64,000 bases of DNA from Liolophura sinensis (lineage: Eukaryota > Mollusca > Polyplacophora > Chitonida > Chitonidae), in NCBI RefSeq assembly GCF_032854445.1, contig NC_088304.1, positions 35,139,551-35,203,550 of the forward strand, read 5' to 3'. Each line of letters starts with the position of its first letter. Within the stretch, counting starts at the first letter, position 1. Positions 1 to 37,892 of the stretch are shown in pieces. Position numbers and translations under genes: made by a program. The notes beneath the pieces are model-generated. The model saw only the letters and a program-made list of their open reading frames with translations. It had not been told where the DNA came from and searched no databases.

Positions 1-245
1 CTGGTCCATTTACCCTGATGACGCATGTCTTCACTCCCAGTGTGTCATGGTCGTTGTGACTGGTCCATTTACCCTGATGACGCATGTCTTCACTCCCAGT
101 GTGTCATGGCCGCTGTGCATGGTCCATTTACCCTGATGACGTATGTTTTCACTCTCAGAGTATAATGGTCGTTGTGCCTGGCCCATTTACCCTGATGTCT
201 TCCCTGCCAGTCTGTCATGGTCGTTGAGCCTAGTCCATTTGCCTT
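1..245. repeat. Tandem repeat of about 60 bp, four copies, continuing off the left edge
   Basis: Units start ctggtccatttaccctgatg and end tgtcatggtcgttgtg; copies at about 1, 60, 120 and 179, the last with a deletion. Confidence 0.9.
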
Positions 246-256
246 GACATCGTTAT

Positions 257-376
257 TTAAAATTATTATTATTATTATTATCATCATTATCATTATTATT
301 ATTAGTCGTAGTAGTAGCAGTAAAAGTAGTAGTAGTAGTAGCAGTAAAATTAGTAGTAGTAGTAGCAGTATTTTTT
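257..376. repeat. ATT then AGT trinucleotide microsatellite
   Basis: A run of ATT/ATC changing to AGT/AGC triplets. Confidence 0.9.
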
Positions 377-394
377 ATAGGAATTTTAAGCCGT

Positions 395-545
395 ACTCAA
401 GAATGTATCACTTATAAGACGGCAGCCAGCATTATGGTTGGAAGAAATCTGGGCAGAACCCTGTGAAAGCCGCGACAATCGACAGGTTGCTGAGAGACCA
501 CCCCACGTATACGACAGGAGTGGAAGCCAGCATGAGGCGAGTATC
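395..545 (-). mobile_element. SINE family A, reverse, truncated
   Basis: Reverse complement of the common 3' body (CCACCATAATGCTGGC..CTTGAGTA). Diverged copy. Confidence 0.6.
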
Positions 546-837
546 TCCTGATGCATTGTGCTGCGCTATCACACTAACCACTACGCCACGTCGACATGCA
601 AAACTGCTGACTGCTGCTCGTTTGGATGATTCCGTCCTATCTGTTTTCTTATTTCTTTAATTGGTTGTATCTGATGAACTTTGTTTTGAAAATTGATTTT
701 GCCATTATTACCCGGGAATGCGTATAATCCTTGGTCGCCATGGACCGTATAAGGACTTAATTACTGCTAGTACTGCGATAAAACCCAGTTATTCATTCCA
801 GCATGGTTGACGATTTGTATATGTTTATTTGTTTTTA

Positions 838-1026
838 ATCGGCCAGCGGTATAGTGGGAGGAAATCGGGGGAAACCAACGACCATCCATGGGTTGATGAC
901 AGACCTTCCCACGTACGACCGAAGAGGAAGCCAGCATGAACTGAAGTTGAACTCACGGTGATCACATTGCATGAGGAGAGGATCCTGTGTCATTGCGCCG
1001 CGCTGGCATGCTAACTTCCTGAGGCA
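838..1026 (-). mobile_element. SINE family A, reverse
   Basis: Reverse copy including the box-B-like region (TGAGTTCAA) and the tRNA-like head; a GAGGC(A) end marks the head side. Confidence 0.75.
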
Positions 1027-2700
1027 CATAGGCCCCCATCTTTTACAACTGTAGCTTATTTGCCTCTAACCACGTCTCCTAAGTTTAAATATGATAACGT
1101 TTTTTGTATCGAAATAGCTTCTTAACGACACCATACAAAAAGGTTTTAAAAGCTGAGGTTGTAAAAACTATCATTATCTCATTCGTTATATGATATGATG
1201 AGAGAAAATCATAACTGTCTGTACAAAATCGCTATATTATCAAACGTGGAGAAAAATGACAATAGTATGCATGCAACTAAAGTGACCAAACATCTGATGT
1301 TTTGGTTAGCATTTGCTGTTTTTGTTTTTCAAATGGTCCGTCGAGTGCGGTGCGCTGTTCGAACTTGAACAAATCGATGACAGTGAGTGTAGATGTGTAT
1401 ACTTATACCTTTGCGAGGTTACACAAAGAAACAAATATCCCCCAGTCAAACCACGTGCACTATACCAAGGTCGTTCACGTAATAACTGTGTATTTATTCA
1501 TAAACTTTCACACGGCGCGTGCATGTAAGATGTGCTATAACTGTATATAGGCTACATTTCTGCATGAATACACTCATGAAGTTCTACACGTGCGTGTGTT
1601 TTAGTAAACGCCAATACATTTACAAGCGTCTTTTAGTAGAATGAGTTTGAGAAAACATATAGACTCTAGAAAGTAATACAGTGAGAATCTTAACAAATCG
1701 TTCATTCCAGTATGTATACGGAGAGTTGAATTCATCGTAGGCGCGCACTTGCCACATATTGTCATATATACATATGTAGCCTAGCGTCAAGTACAGTGAT
1801 AGTAATGCTATACGTCATTTCCGGGCAAACTACTACATGTATATGTACACAAATCCCTAACTGTGCACAATCATATATGAACTTGCTATTGTGGAACCGT
1901 GACAGCATGTGAAGTGATTTTCATGTCGAGTGTGCGTCCGCGCGCTGTCGAATCTGCAGGTGGTAAATATACATATAGCAAGCCGTATTGATATTTATTC
2001 TCTAATTATCTACATTATGTGCAAAATAAGTGCGCAATTTTTTGAACATGTGTAAAATTCTTCCATACATGTGTGCAAAAGAATTATATACACATGTGGA
2101 ATTCGTTTATACATATGTGCAGTTAAAAATGTATTTATTCTTACATATTTACAATAAAGATTTTCTCTCTAAATAATTTTAAGTTAAAGTACAAGAAAGC
2201 TAATATATGAAGTAAGGTTCATCATACAGACAACTAAAAACTGTGTAGAAATATTTTCATTTGTTTTGTTTAGATTTTTTAAGGCATTAAAATATAAAGT
2301 AATATAAAGCATAAATTCAAAAATTTGAATTCTGTGGTGTGCTATATGGGCCATACTGACGGTATTTAGGAACTCTGACGTTACATCACCCTTTTTTCCT
2401 GATCTTCACTAGAAGGAAAGAATTTTTGAGAACAACTTCTTGTGACGACAGTATGGTCCCTGACGCCCACCGTAGAATTCTTACTTCATATTTTAGCTTT
2501 CTTTTACTTTAAATCCGTTTCCTGAGTGACAATTAACGGACTGCATTATCGTCAATATGACGGATTGATACGTTCCTGATTAGCCCGAGAATGGAATTCG
2601 CCATAACTCAGGGAGCGGAATTAACGAAATAGGAGGTTTTTGGAGGGTGCACACAATGATGTTTTTTTTTTGTTTTTTTTACACATGAATAAATCACAGC
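1027..2700. other. Intergenic stretch with no recognised gene
   Basis: AT-rich DNA with only short reading frames. Many near-palindromic TACATGTA/ATATAT motifs and a poly-T tract near 2660. I see no exon with splice sites or homology. Confidence 0.5.
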
Positions 2701-2732
2701 CTATCCAAGAGCTGTGCATATGTGTACACGTG

Positions 2733-2985
2733 TGTAGTGAGTGAGTGAGTGGGTGAGTGAGTGAGTGGGTGAGTGAGTGAGTGCTTAAGGTTTAACGTCG
2801 TGCTTAACAATTTTTCAGTGATATGACGACGTAGGAATCCTTAGAGTGCATGTAATGTGCCTCCTTGTTGCAGGACGGATTTCCACCGCTCTTTTATAGT
2901 GCTACTTCACTGAGACGAATTATCAAAGGCAAGTCAGCCGCCCCGCCCGAGCTATTATACTGATACGGGTCAACCAGTCGGCAAA
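2733..2985 (-). mobile_element. SINE family B, reverse, with GTGAGTGA tail
   Basis: Reverse complement of the copy at 56690-57050: a GTGAGTGA microsatellite (the element's 3' tail), then CCTCCTTGTTGCAGGACGGA and AGTCAGCCGCCCCGCCCGAG. Confidence 0.85.
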
Positions 2986-3309
2986 ATTAGAAATTTCTCA
3001 CCATTATCTTACATTATTAAGTCTATAACAATGTACTGTATTTTTTTCCTAGAGACGATTAAATTAAGCCGGAAGTAAACCCAGCCCGTACTGAGATGTT
3101 CAACGCCATATTTGTCGATATGCGAAGGAAATCCATATATAGATGCCTATTTCCCACTGTACGGATAAAATTATTTGCCAGTTTTGATTCACAGCTTTGC
3201 GTTAACCTTGCCATTTAAGTACATGCTTTTCTACAAGAAACACGCGAAAGTACGACCTATTATAAAACTGTGACGACATTCCCTTCTCCAACTGCATGGG
3301 AACGGGGCG

Positions 3310-3362
3310 TGACGTCAGAGCAGTTCACGTGAGCACGCTAGCCACTGACGAGCAGTGGGAAA

Positions 3363-3365
<3 letters not shown>
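3310..3365 (+). promoter_or_regulatory. ERK proximal promoter: CRE, E-box and TISU/YY1-like start
   Basis: A perfect palindromic CRE, TGACGTCA, lies at 3310-3317 and a palindromic E-box, TCACGTGA, at 3325-3332. The initiator codon sits in GAAAATGGCGGC (3359-3370), which fits the YY1 site AAnATGGCGGC and differs from the TISU consensus (SAASATGGCGGC) at one base. TISU elements go with very short 5' leaders, so transcription probably starts within about 30 bp upstream of 3363. That start site is inferred. Confidence 0.6.
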
Positions 3366-28040
<24,675 letters not shown>

Positions 28041-28059
28041 GTGCTTGAGCTTACCTTTA

Positions 28060-28580
28060 TTTTGTTGAAGGATGCCTGTTCTGCTGGACTAGGCCTTAAA
28101 CAGCTTGAGAGGGGCCTTTGGAATCCTTTAGCTACGTGTAGTTTAAAGATGCTTTTAATTACACTAGTGGAAGGATACCTTTAATCAGTTGAAGGAAGCC
28201 TTTGATCAGTTGGAGGAAGCATTTTAACAAGTTGTTTGACACCATCGACAAATGGGACCACACATTTAACCAGTTGGGGATCTTTATCATGTTGGAGGAG
28301 GCCTTTAACTACCTGGAGGAAGCCATGAATTTGTTTGAAGAGGCCTTCAGTTTAATTGGAATTATCTTGTTGTAGGACACCTTTATTTTGTTGGAGGCCA
28401 CATTTGTCATGTCCGAGACCACCTTTGTCTTGTTAGAGAGTCCACTTTTGTCCTATTAGAGGCCATCTCTGTCTCATTATAAGCCACTTTTGATTTGTTT
28501 GAGGCCATTTTGGGTTTGTCAGAGGCCACTTTTGGCTAGTTAGAAGCCGTCTTTGTCTTGTTGGTGGCCACCTTTATGCA
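28060..28580. repeat. Degenerate 30-bp tandem repeat after the ERK stop
   Basis: Repeated GTTGGAGGAAGCCTTTAAYC and GTTAGAGGCCACCTTTGTCT units; one stray unit at about 29270-29300. Confidence 0.75.
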
Positions 28581-29057
28581 GTGGAGAAAGGACAAGTAAC
28601 TGAAGATTCTTGAAGAAAGAATGAACAAGACATGAAGATTTTCAAGAATTTGCTGTTCTCTCACGTAAACCACACAACAGACATATGCCATAATTGTACA
28701 TTATTTTTCAAGAATGGACAGTTCGTGTGTGGTCTTATCCACATAACAATACAAATACTGGATTAGCCTGATTTCTATGGAACATGTTTAAATGGATATT
28801 CTTTGTATAAAAAGAAACATTTTACATTTGAAGCCTGCATTGCGTAACTGTTGTGCCGCCAGGAGTGTCATGTTAGTGTACAGAAGAAGTCCTTGGTATA
28901 AGGTGACGCGAATTTTTTTAGCCAAAACCTGTAAGTGCGCATATCCAGCCACACATGAAAGAACACTTCTCGCTTTCCAAGTGGAATTGAATCTGATTTG
29001 ACAAAGACAGATGTCACAATAAAGGTTTAAAGTCGTCTAAAAGGGGAAGGTTTTATG

Positions 29058-29135
29058 ATCTCCTCAGATAGCTCAGTGCGTTATTGTAAAGTTTTAGAGC
29101 CTTGTGTTCGTGGGCTCGAATCCCACTAAAACCAT
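29058..29135 (+). other. tRNA-like (SINE head) sequence
   Basis: AGATAGCTCAGTGCGTTATT (box-A-like) and GTGGGCTCGAATCCCAC (box-B-like) spaced about 35 bp apart. It does not fold into a proper cloverleaf by eye, so it is more likely a SINE head than a tRNA gene. Confidence 0.45.
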
Positions 29136-31480
29136 ACACCAAAGGAAGGTTCACTGAGGTGGTAAAATCCGTCACCCTTCACCACTCAAACCACTAAATC
29201 CCAAGTGTGAATTCTAGAAAAATAATGAACAGCTCAGACAATAGCACATTACATCTGTCGCTTAGCTTGTGGGAGGCCACCTTTGTTTGGTTGGAGGTAG
29301 CATATTTATATGTGTTTTACAACTGATTGAAATTCTAAGAATTGTTTAAAGCTGTCTGTCTACAAATATGGCAAAATACTTGACTTTTTTGCACCATGTT
29401 TTAAAAAATATTTTTGGTCATGATAAGAATTTTTCTTCTCTGCCAGGACAGTGCATCGTTACAACAGTATCAAGTAAGATTAGTGTTGGCTGATGTCAGA
29501 TTAGAGTCTGGGTTGGGTGTACAATGTGTAACCATATGTTTTGATGTGTATGGTGCCACTTCATTAAATTTGTTGTGTTGCTCCTTTTTTGTTTTGTTTG
29601 TCAAACTGCAGAATCAGACTTTCTTGTTTCGTTTATTAAAAAACTTACTAAACCCTTGTGATATTTATTGTTGTTGACAGGTAAGGTGTCCTGTTGATGT
29701 GTCTAGGGGCGGAACTACAGAGAAAGTTTAAGGAGTGACTGACAGTGAGACCAGACAGAGCAAGTCACCACCTCATTGGATAGAACATTAAACTGCCTTT
29801 ATGACCCAACCAATCAAGTTCTTCGGCACAACTGGGTGTTTAGGTCAAGTGTTTTTCAGACCTTTTGATTGGTGGACAGTTGTATGGAATGTTTGCTCTT
29901 TTGGCCAAGTAGAACTCTTGAAAGGTAGCTTTTATCTCTTCTGGCGGAACAGAAAGAGGAGCATTTACAGGTTTCACATTTGCAATGGATATGTTTTGTC
30001 TCTGAAGACAAATTTTATGTATATATATGATGTTACCTCATAGCTGATGTTATTGTGCGAAAATAGGGACTAGGAGAGTAACCAATACCAGAAAAACCAT
30101 TGAGGTGACTTTATCTTTATTAACTAGAAAGTATCATTGAATCTGTAAGACCACTGTCGTCAGTTATACAGTACATTCAGTTCAACAGCTTTATATGTGT
30201 TAAAACTTTGATATCTTTGTTCTGTTAAAAGCTACAACGTTTCTTGATGGCTCTTTCTGTGAATGGCCTGTGTTATCAAAGATATTTAATATGCTGTTGT
30301 TCATTTGAAATTTATCGAAACAAAGAATGGGTAGAAGAGTGTAGCAGAATGAGGCAGGTTGATTCCGTTTGAGGGTTAATGCGACATTTGCCTTACTGAG
30401 TGGCCAGTCTGTTGTATAGAAGAAAACAAAAAGTGAAATATATGTCCGATGAAAGACCAGTACCGGTTGTTGTGGAAAACTGTTACAATTTTTTACGATT
30501 TTTTCCAAGTCAATAAAAGGATTTAAATGCACCAAACACTGCAGTGGTCTTTGAGGATCCAGTGGATACTGGTATCCGTGACATCACATCCACATTTTTT
30601 GCTTGAAATACTTTTTCATGGTGCATATGGCAAACAAATTTATACTCTGTATGAAGACGCATTTTGAATTCAGAAGCCTAATACCGTGTATACTCTGTGG
30701 CAAAAGATGACATGATGCCACTGGTCGCTATATGGTCAGAAAGGAATCCATTGCATTTTACTCTGTTGAAAAAAAAAATCCTGTGAAAAAATGTTCTTTT
30801 TCTGGAAAGTGCTAAATGGTCTTTCATTTGGCAGATACTACATTAAAGTGTTTTCTTTGTGTTTAGCACTTAACAGAGTTGGGAAAGATGATGTAGTGAG
30901 AAATTGAGCATGTGAGGAATAGCATGATGTTCTGACGAGTTTCAGGTCACAGTCTTTGTGTTGTTGAATACTTTTCCAGTTTGTGTGGGATTTGTGACTG
31001 GAATTCTCTGTTTTTGATACCATTGAATGGATAGGCAGGAGCAGTGGGGCATTTCTTACTTCTGTTTTTCATCAGTGAGTGTCTTTAAGTACAAAGATCT
31101 GAATGCAGTATTTACTGAATACAAGTGGAGGGTTGTTTTACATGTGTTTTGACAAGGAATCTTGTTTAAAATTTACATTTGTTAGTAGGATTTATGTAAA
31201 CATTGCAGAATGGATAAGCGATGTGGGCCTTCGAGTTGTTGAAATTTTCAAAGTAAATTGTGTCAGCGTCTAATAAATAACTTGTTACACCAAGTCTTTG
31301 GAAAGTTTAGATGAATAATAATATTGAATTACATGTAGGTTTTGACTTACCATTGTTAATCAAGAAAATGTGATTTTAAAAGATAGCTCATGGTTTTATT
31401 CATTTTCCTCTAATCCTTGACAGAAAACCATCGATAATTCCGGTAAACTTTGTCACCTTTTGAACATTTGTTCCTTTTGG
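29136..31480. other. Non-coding stretch: ERK 3' UTR or intergenic
   Basis: No exon recognised; only short frames. Possibly part of a long ERK 3' UTR. Confidence 0.4.
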
Positions 31481-31483
31481 GAG

Positions 31484-31501
31484 GGGGGGGGGGGGGGGGG
31501 G
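31484..31501. repeat. Poly-G tract
   Basis: About 17 consecutive G; copy number uncertain in any assembly. Confidence 0.9.
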
Positions 31502-31994
31502 CACTTGCAGATGGTTTTTTTTTTTTTACTTATTTTACTTGACACTCGATACACACTAAGCTATTCGAGTGTTGTCACTTTCATCATGCTGTTGTGTGTA
31601 GATTTCCATTTGGTTTGTGTAATTCCTCATTGGGTCTTTTGCCAGGTCTTAGGCTCTTGTCTTGTATTGCTTTTTTTTCTTTGTTTAGGGTGGGGAGCCA
31701 CAAATAACGGGATATGACTATATATGTATTCTGTACAGCATGTTACTAATTTCATGTCAGGGCAGTTATTCTCAAAATATCATTCTGATATCAAAATGTT
31801 GTCAAGACTTCAAGCTTTATTGGAGGAGCCCTATTCATGACTGATAAGAGTAGTGGCTCTAGGTCCCAAGTACGAAGTTTTTACTTTGGTATGATACAAG
31901 TATTTGTACCGCACATAGTACCACTTTTACTGTACTTGGAAAAAATTCTTTTAGACCAAATTCGTAGTATGGTTAGATCATGATGAATTTCCGC

Positions 31995-32340
31995 TGCAGT
32001 AGGTGTTCATCTATACAAAAGTTCTATACATTCACTGTTAAGCTATACTAATGTTCCATACACCCACCTGTTAAGCTATACAAAAGTTCCATACACCCAC
32101 TGATAAGCTATACAAAAGTTCCATACATCCACTGTTAAGCTATACAAAAATTCCATACATCTATAATTAAATTATACAATAGTTCCACACATCTGCTAAT
32201 ATATTATACAACGTTTCCATACATCTGTAATTAAATTACACAATAGTTCCACATATCTGCTAATATATTATACTAGCAACGGTTCCATACATCTGTAATT
32301 AAATTATACAATAGTTCCATACTTGCTACTTGTTAAGTTC
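31995..32340. repeat. Degenerate tandem repeat of 30-40 bp
   Basis: Units of CTATACAAAAGTTCCATACA..CACTGTTAAG, grading into ATTATACAATAGTTCCACAC. About ten copies. Confidence 0.85.
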
Positions 32341-34376
32341 TTCTATAGCTCCTTACATGTATAAAATGTGGTGTTTATTAAAGTGTACATGTACTTAAGT
32401 TGCATATTTGCAGGTTTCAAGCCGTATAAAAAGTTCCAGACATCCGGTGTAAAATCTGTGCTAAAATGATTGAGCATGTGTGGTTTACTGGCTTAATTGG
32501 CTTTGTTTGAGTGACTCGTTTAATCATGCACTATAATATACCTGGTGGTGTTGTTAATGATATACGAAAATTGTTTTGGTTTGAGTGCTTTTTTCCACAA
32601 TGGTGTGCTCATGCATATATCTTTTGCTATTAATTCCACATTTTTTTCTTTAAGGAACAAACTTGTTATTGTTGTTGGCTGAGTCACCTCTTTTCATGCT
32701 GTTTGTGTGTGTATTCCATTGCCTCAAGTTATGTTATCATGGGGGAGTGATAGTGAAAGTGTTGTGTGATTGTGGATGAGATTGAGGCTGGTTGTTGATG
32801 AGATTGAGGCTGATTGTGGATGAGATTGAGGCTGATCGTGGACCAGAGTGAGGCTGATTGTGGATGAGACAGAGGCTTTACAGGGTGAGGTGAGTTGCTG
32901 GTGGTGCAGACCAAAGAATTTTTAGAAAAATTTTGGTTGGTTGGTTGGATTGGATTGGATTGGCTAGGATTGAATTGGATGATGAAGTTTGTTGATTGAG
33001 CGATTGAATAGGCGGTCTATGGCCAGGGATTCCACGGGCTAGATTTGTGTTAGAAACAAAAAGTTAAAACTTATTATGTGTCATCTCTGAGTTTGACAAT
33101 TTTGTGATCAGTACAGTGAGATTGAGCGTCTTGCTTTGATTTTGTGATGAACTTTCAGCATTGACTTTCAAAACACCTGAAAGTAATTCTTGGATATGCT
33201 TACAACTACAACAAAAACCAATGTAATTTCGAAGCATGGATAAGAAGCTTGAGGGCGCCAATTAGTAGGTGCTTTCTATGAAGGCAGCTTAGTTGATTTA
33301 TGTGTGTTGAACTTAGAGTAAGCAGCTTTGTTTGGGATTAACATTTTTCTTGACCTTGCTGGTCGTATTTTCAAGACATACCCTAATTCTTTTAATTTTT
33401 GGGACAGATGTTAGTACTGTTGAAAGTATAATATTACGTTTTCTTGACTAGCTTTTGAAAAAGTAAAGGTATGAGTATGTTGTTTAGTAGATGGTCTAAC
33501 CATGTGAGCAAAAAGAGATTCAATTTCCCTGCTACAATTACATATATATTAGCTATAATGAGCAGAACAGATGTCCCAAAAATTAGAATAAATAGGGTAG
33601 ATTAGATTATGTTATGATGTGAATGGAATGAAGGGGGAGAAGAAATACCCTGGATTATCATTGTTGTTATTGTTGACATGTTTATACATTGTGTAATTGC
33701 TAAATGAACGAAAACTTTACTGCCTGAATGACTGGACATCGTCCGGATATGTGCATGTTATAATTTCTACATATGGAATTGCTAGATTGAAAGAAAACGT
33801 CCCTCCGTGCCTGAACAACTTTGTATCTTCTGGAAATTTGGAACTTCCCAGTTGATGTCAATATTTCTCCCATTGTGAGAAATATCACACATTGTGTGAA
33901 TAAAGCTAGAGGACTGGTCATTCAGACATGTAGTATATCAAGAATTTCTCCACTTAAAGAAAAACTTACACTATCAACGGAGACTAAAAGGGATAGGGAA
34001 TGCACTATTGTAGGAAGTTTTCACATGTGATTTACAGGAGAAAAAATGGAAGTGACCGATGAAAAATGTTGTTCATTGAGTTTCATCTGTTTTTCTGGAT
34101 AGGATGATATCTGCGTGATTTTCATTGGGTGTATTCCTCAGTGTTATAATGGAAGCATTTTGTATCATTAGAGCTAGTGTAGTAGATCCTTTGAACTATT
34201 GATGTCTAAAGTATGTCTCTGTACAGGTGTGTAAATACTGATATATACATATTATAAACAGTGCTGTATACAAAACAAACTTTTCTGGGATCTCTGTACA
34301 TGAGTATCATGATTTAAACGCTGTAAACTTTTTAGTTTTTAGGAAGATTAGTAATCTTGTATTACCGAGCCCTACT

Positions 34377-34397
34377 ATCCCCCCCCCCCACCCCCCG
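34377..34397. repeat. Poly-C tract
   Basis: C runs broken by one A. Confidence 0.9.
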
Positions 34398-34437
34398 CCT
34401 CCTTGACAGACTGGTGTTCTGTGAAATATACGGAGAC

Positions 34438-34620
34438 TCTTGTGCTGTTTCATGAGATACACTCAGTGTGCTGTATCATGAGATACACTCACTGTGCTGT
34501 TTCATGAGATACACGCAGTGTACTGTTTCATGAGATACTCAGTGTGCTGTATCATGAGATACTCAGTGTGCTATTTCATGAGATACCCTCAGTGTGCTGT
34601 TTCATGAGATACACTCAGAC
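34438..34620. repeat. Minisatellite of 24-30 bp x 7
   Basis: Units GTGCTGTTTCATGAGATACA with a CTCA linker. Confidence 0.92.
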
Positions 34621-34852
34621 TATTGTGCTATTCCTTGAAAAAATGTTATACTCCGTTCTACTATGTACCGTGTTATATTTCAAACAACATAACACCTTGA
34701 TTTTCAAGATTTAATTGTCTTTCAGTTGTTGACTGCTTTACAATTCATACTGTAGTGTTACTGTTACGGTATGCCTTATCGTTGAAGATCGAGTCATGGA
34801 GAAAACTTTAAGACAAGACAACTTAGCTTGGGCCTTATAACATTGTAAGATT

Positions 34853-35062
34853 TGTTGTAAACCACATCATGCATGGGGTTGTAAACCGCATTGTGCATGG
34901 GGTTGTAAACCGCATTGTGAATGGGGTTGTAAACCACATCGTGCATGGGGTTGTAAACCACACTGTACATGGGTTTGTAAACCACACTGTACATGGGTTT
35001 GTAAACCGCATTGTGCATGGAGTTGTAAACCACACTGTGCATGGGGTTGTAAACCGCATAAC
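34853..35062. repeat. 24-bp minisatellite, about 8.5 copies
   Basis: Units GGTTGTAAACCGCATTGTGC plus ATGG. The 24-bp period keeps several frames open, which explains the shadow reading frames here. Confidence 0.95.
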
Positions 35063-36483
35063 ACTGCATAGAGTACATTCTAGACAACTTCACAGAGCAT
35101 AGCGGCTGTAAGCCAAATAATTGTAGCTGGAACTGTAAGCTACATAAAAGATATTTAATACTTAGTGTTGAGCATAGGCGGTAGGCTCAGTTATTTGAGT
35201 TCCAGTAATAATTGTATCAGAGTGTACAGCGTACACATTGAAAAAATGTGAAAATTCCAGCCTGGGTATGTTGTGATACTAAACAATATTGACCACTATA
35301 TGAAGAAGCTCACCTGCTGAATCTTATGACAGAGAGTATCTCACAGTATACAGGCAACAGTTATCATCGTTGAAACATGTCAAACTAGTCAACTAGTCGA
35401 CATATTAGCATTCCAAATAAGCCCTGAAGTATGCATGTGTTGGTCCCATAGGTATAACACACTTATTGGAACGAAACAGGAAAACTTTGGTGTGAACAGA
35501 GAAGTAGGTCTACATATACGTTCTTCAAACTTCGATAAACAGTATGTTATTCAAAGGTGTCCTAAGTTTAGACCATTTATCATTCAGTGTTGGCCGGCTT
35601 GTATAGCCTGCTAGAAAATAAACTCTTGCATTCAGAAGTGAGATCTTCATTGTTTGGGGAGAGGGGGGAGGGGGGATAAGTGTAAGCATCATTAATTCTC
35701 TGTCAATATATTAACATCTAATATTAAGAATAATTACAAAGGGAGTTAATTATTGCCCATTTTTACCGATGTGCATCCATTCCTTGTTTTCAGCAATCGT
35801 TATTTCATATACGTGTAGTACTAGGACTCCGTGAGCGAGGTCACAAAGTGCTGTTGTTGTTGTTGTTGTTAATGTGCCAGTTCGTAAAAACCTTTCCCAC
35901 CATGCTACTTGTGTGTTGAATCCTGTGCAGTATACGTTGAAAGTTCGCTTATTTTCACTCTTTTAAGTCCTATTTTGATATCGGTTTGAATTAAATCACA
36001 GGTTTTCCATTGGAAAGTAGCTAAATATACTCCTCCAGGTGTCATTAATTTGCATTCGATTCATTTTGGCTATTTCTTTTACTCCGAGTTTAAGATATTA
36101 TCTTTCCAATGAAACGATGGCTAGGCAGGCAGCCTTTGATATATGTGTATATGTACCGGTATCTAATTTTCCCCCTGGATGTTTTCCTGTATAAAATCAT
36201 CAAAGAAAAAGTGGGTTGAAAAATGAACAGCTGGAATATACCTCAAGAATGTGTAATATAATTATCATGTGAAAGGAAAAAAAAAAATAAAAAAGAAAAA
36301 ACCAACAAGATGATTGTGGCGGCCATTTGTAATTTTGTAGATTTTCAGCTATACTACTCTGATGTGGTCTGTTGTGTTGACCTTTAGCCTTTCCTGATCA
36401 ATTGTGGGTACACGTGTGAATGTTGTGTTCATCTTCTCATTTTACCACGCTGGTGTCGTCCTTTTGTCATTGGATAGGATCAA

Positions 36484-36535
36484 GACAATAAAGCATTTAC
36501 GCTCGCTCAGTATCTGTCGTCTGTGCTTTTCTGTG
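36484..36535 (+). terminator. Candidate ERK polyadenylation signal
   Basis: AATAAA at about 36485 followed by a GT-rich stretch (TGTCGTCTGTGCTTTTCTGTGT). It would imply an 8.4-kb 3' UTR. Nearer AATAAA candidates occur at about 29020 (ACAATAAAGG) and 35620 (AAAATAAACT). Which one is used cannot be decided from sequence. Confidence 0.2.
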
Positions 36536-37392
36536 TAACATTGAGAACTTGACTGCAACTTCGAATTACACTGGTTTCTTCTCGCCATGAAAGAGATTCC
36601 CAAAGTACAAGTCAAAAAGTGTGGCATTAAACAAGTCAGTCAGTAAATCGTTTTTCGTTCCATATGACGGTGTTTCCTGGACATAAGGTTGTAGTTGGGA
36701 TGCTTCTGCGAGCATTTCCATATGGCTTTATCTATTTGATGGGTGTTCAGGTGCGTGAGAACGTAATACAGTCTGGTGAGGCTGAGGCAGTGAAGTATTA
36801 CCCCAGCCCATCAGTTGAGGCCTCAAATGTTCTCACCATTTATATTGCAGGACACGCAACTGAGGGGATTTCGTGTGAAAAAATCGTAATAAATGTGGGA
36901 TAAGCCGCTCCTAATCCTTTATTTATTAAGCATTTTTATTAAAACAAACAAAAAAAAAAAACATCATTTCAGGGGAAGGGTGGGGGAACGTGAACACCCC
37001 ACTGTAATTTTCAGTCCCCCAGCTGTTTCGCCACCCATGATGTTGAACACTGTACTATTAAGATGTTTTCACTGGTATGATTGCTGTCAGGTTTATTGGT
37101 TGAGAAAAGCAGAGTGCAACCCCAGAATAAACCGCCTCATGGTTTCGCGGATGCGAACTCGTCCATATTCCCTTGTATAAAGTTGCAGTCTTAAAACATG
37201 AAGGAAACTCGAAAGGAAAGAGCTAACTCCCTGTCAACAACAGAAGGTAATATTTGCCATGTGAAGCAGTGATATCCAACAGGAGCTAACCAAAGAGAAT
37301 ATCAGTAAATAACTTTGGACTGCTGTGTGAAAAAACTTTTCCTCTTCTGCAAGAAATTCTTGAGTACAGTGTGTGTCCCAAAATTAGAATAC

Positions 37393-37597
37393 CCTAAATC
37401 CTCAACCTTTTCGCATGTGAAAGAGCAACTTTCACTGCAGTTTATGCAAATTCATAATTAGATTTTGGGACAAAAAAAATACACTGGCTGGATTGGCAAA
37501 ATTTTAAGGCTTTACAAAAAGTGTAATTTTATCAATCTACACAGAATGTCGTCTGGACATGTTTTACTAAACATCTTGCATCTGTGAAAAGGAACAG
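37393..37597. mobile_element. MITE-like family M1
   Basis: Starts TAAATCCTCAACCTTTTCGC and ends TTGCATCTGTGAAAAGG; interior CTGGCTGGATTGGCAAAATT. Confidence 0.7.
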
Positions 37598-37726
37598 CAT
37601 TGCCATGCAAAGTAAAGAAAAAACACCAGTCCCATAGGTGCTGTCAGCTGGCTTTATGGGTCACCAAAATTCCTGCAAATTCACTGTTGGAGATTGGGAC
37701 TGATACAACGACTATGCCTGCAATTT

Positions 37727-37892
37727 CATCCTCAGGCCTCTCCGCTCATACGTGGGAAGGTCTGCCAGCAACCTGGAGATGGTTGTGAGTTTCCCCAAGG
37801 CTCTGCACGGTTTCCTCCCATTATAATGTTGGCCGCCGTCGTATGAGTGACATATTCTTGAGTATGGCGTAAAACACCAATCAAATAAATAA
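37727..37892 (+). mobile_element. SINE family A, 5'-truncated
   Basis: CTCATACGTGGGAAGGTCTG..TTCCTCCCATTATAATGTTG..ACACCAATCAAATAAATAAA, ending exactly where the 41-bp array begins. Confidence 0.88.

Noticed and set aside
29058-29135. A functional tRNA gene
   Set aside because: Box-A- and box-B-like motifs are present but I cannot pair the acceptor and anticodon stems. A SINE head fits better.
34794-35102. Four overlapping frames of 65-99 codons on both strands
   Set aside because: All fall on the 24-bp minisatellite; repeating peptides with no start context or homology.
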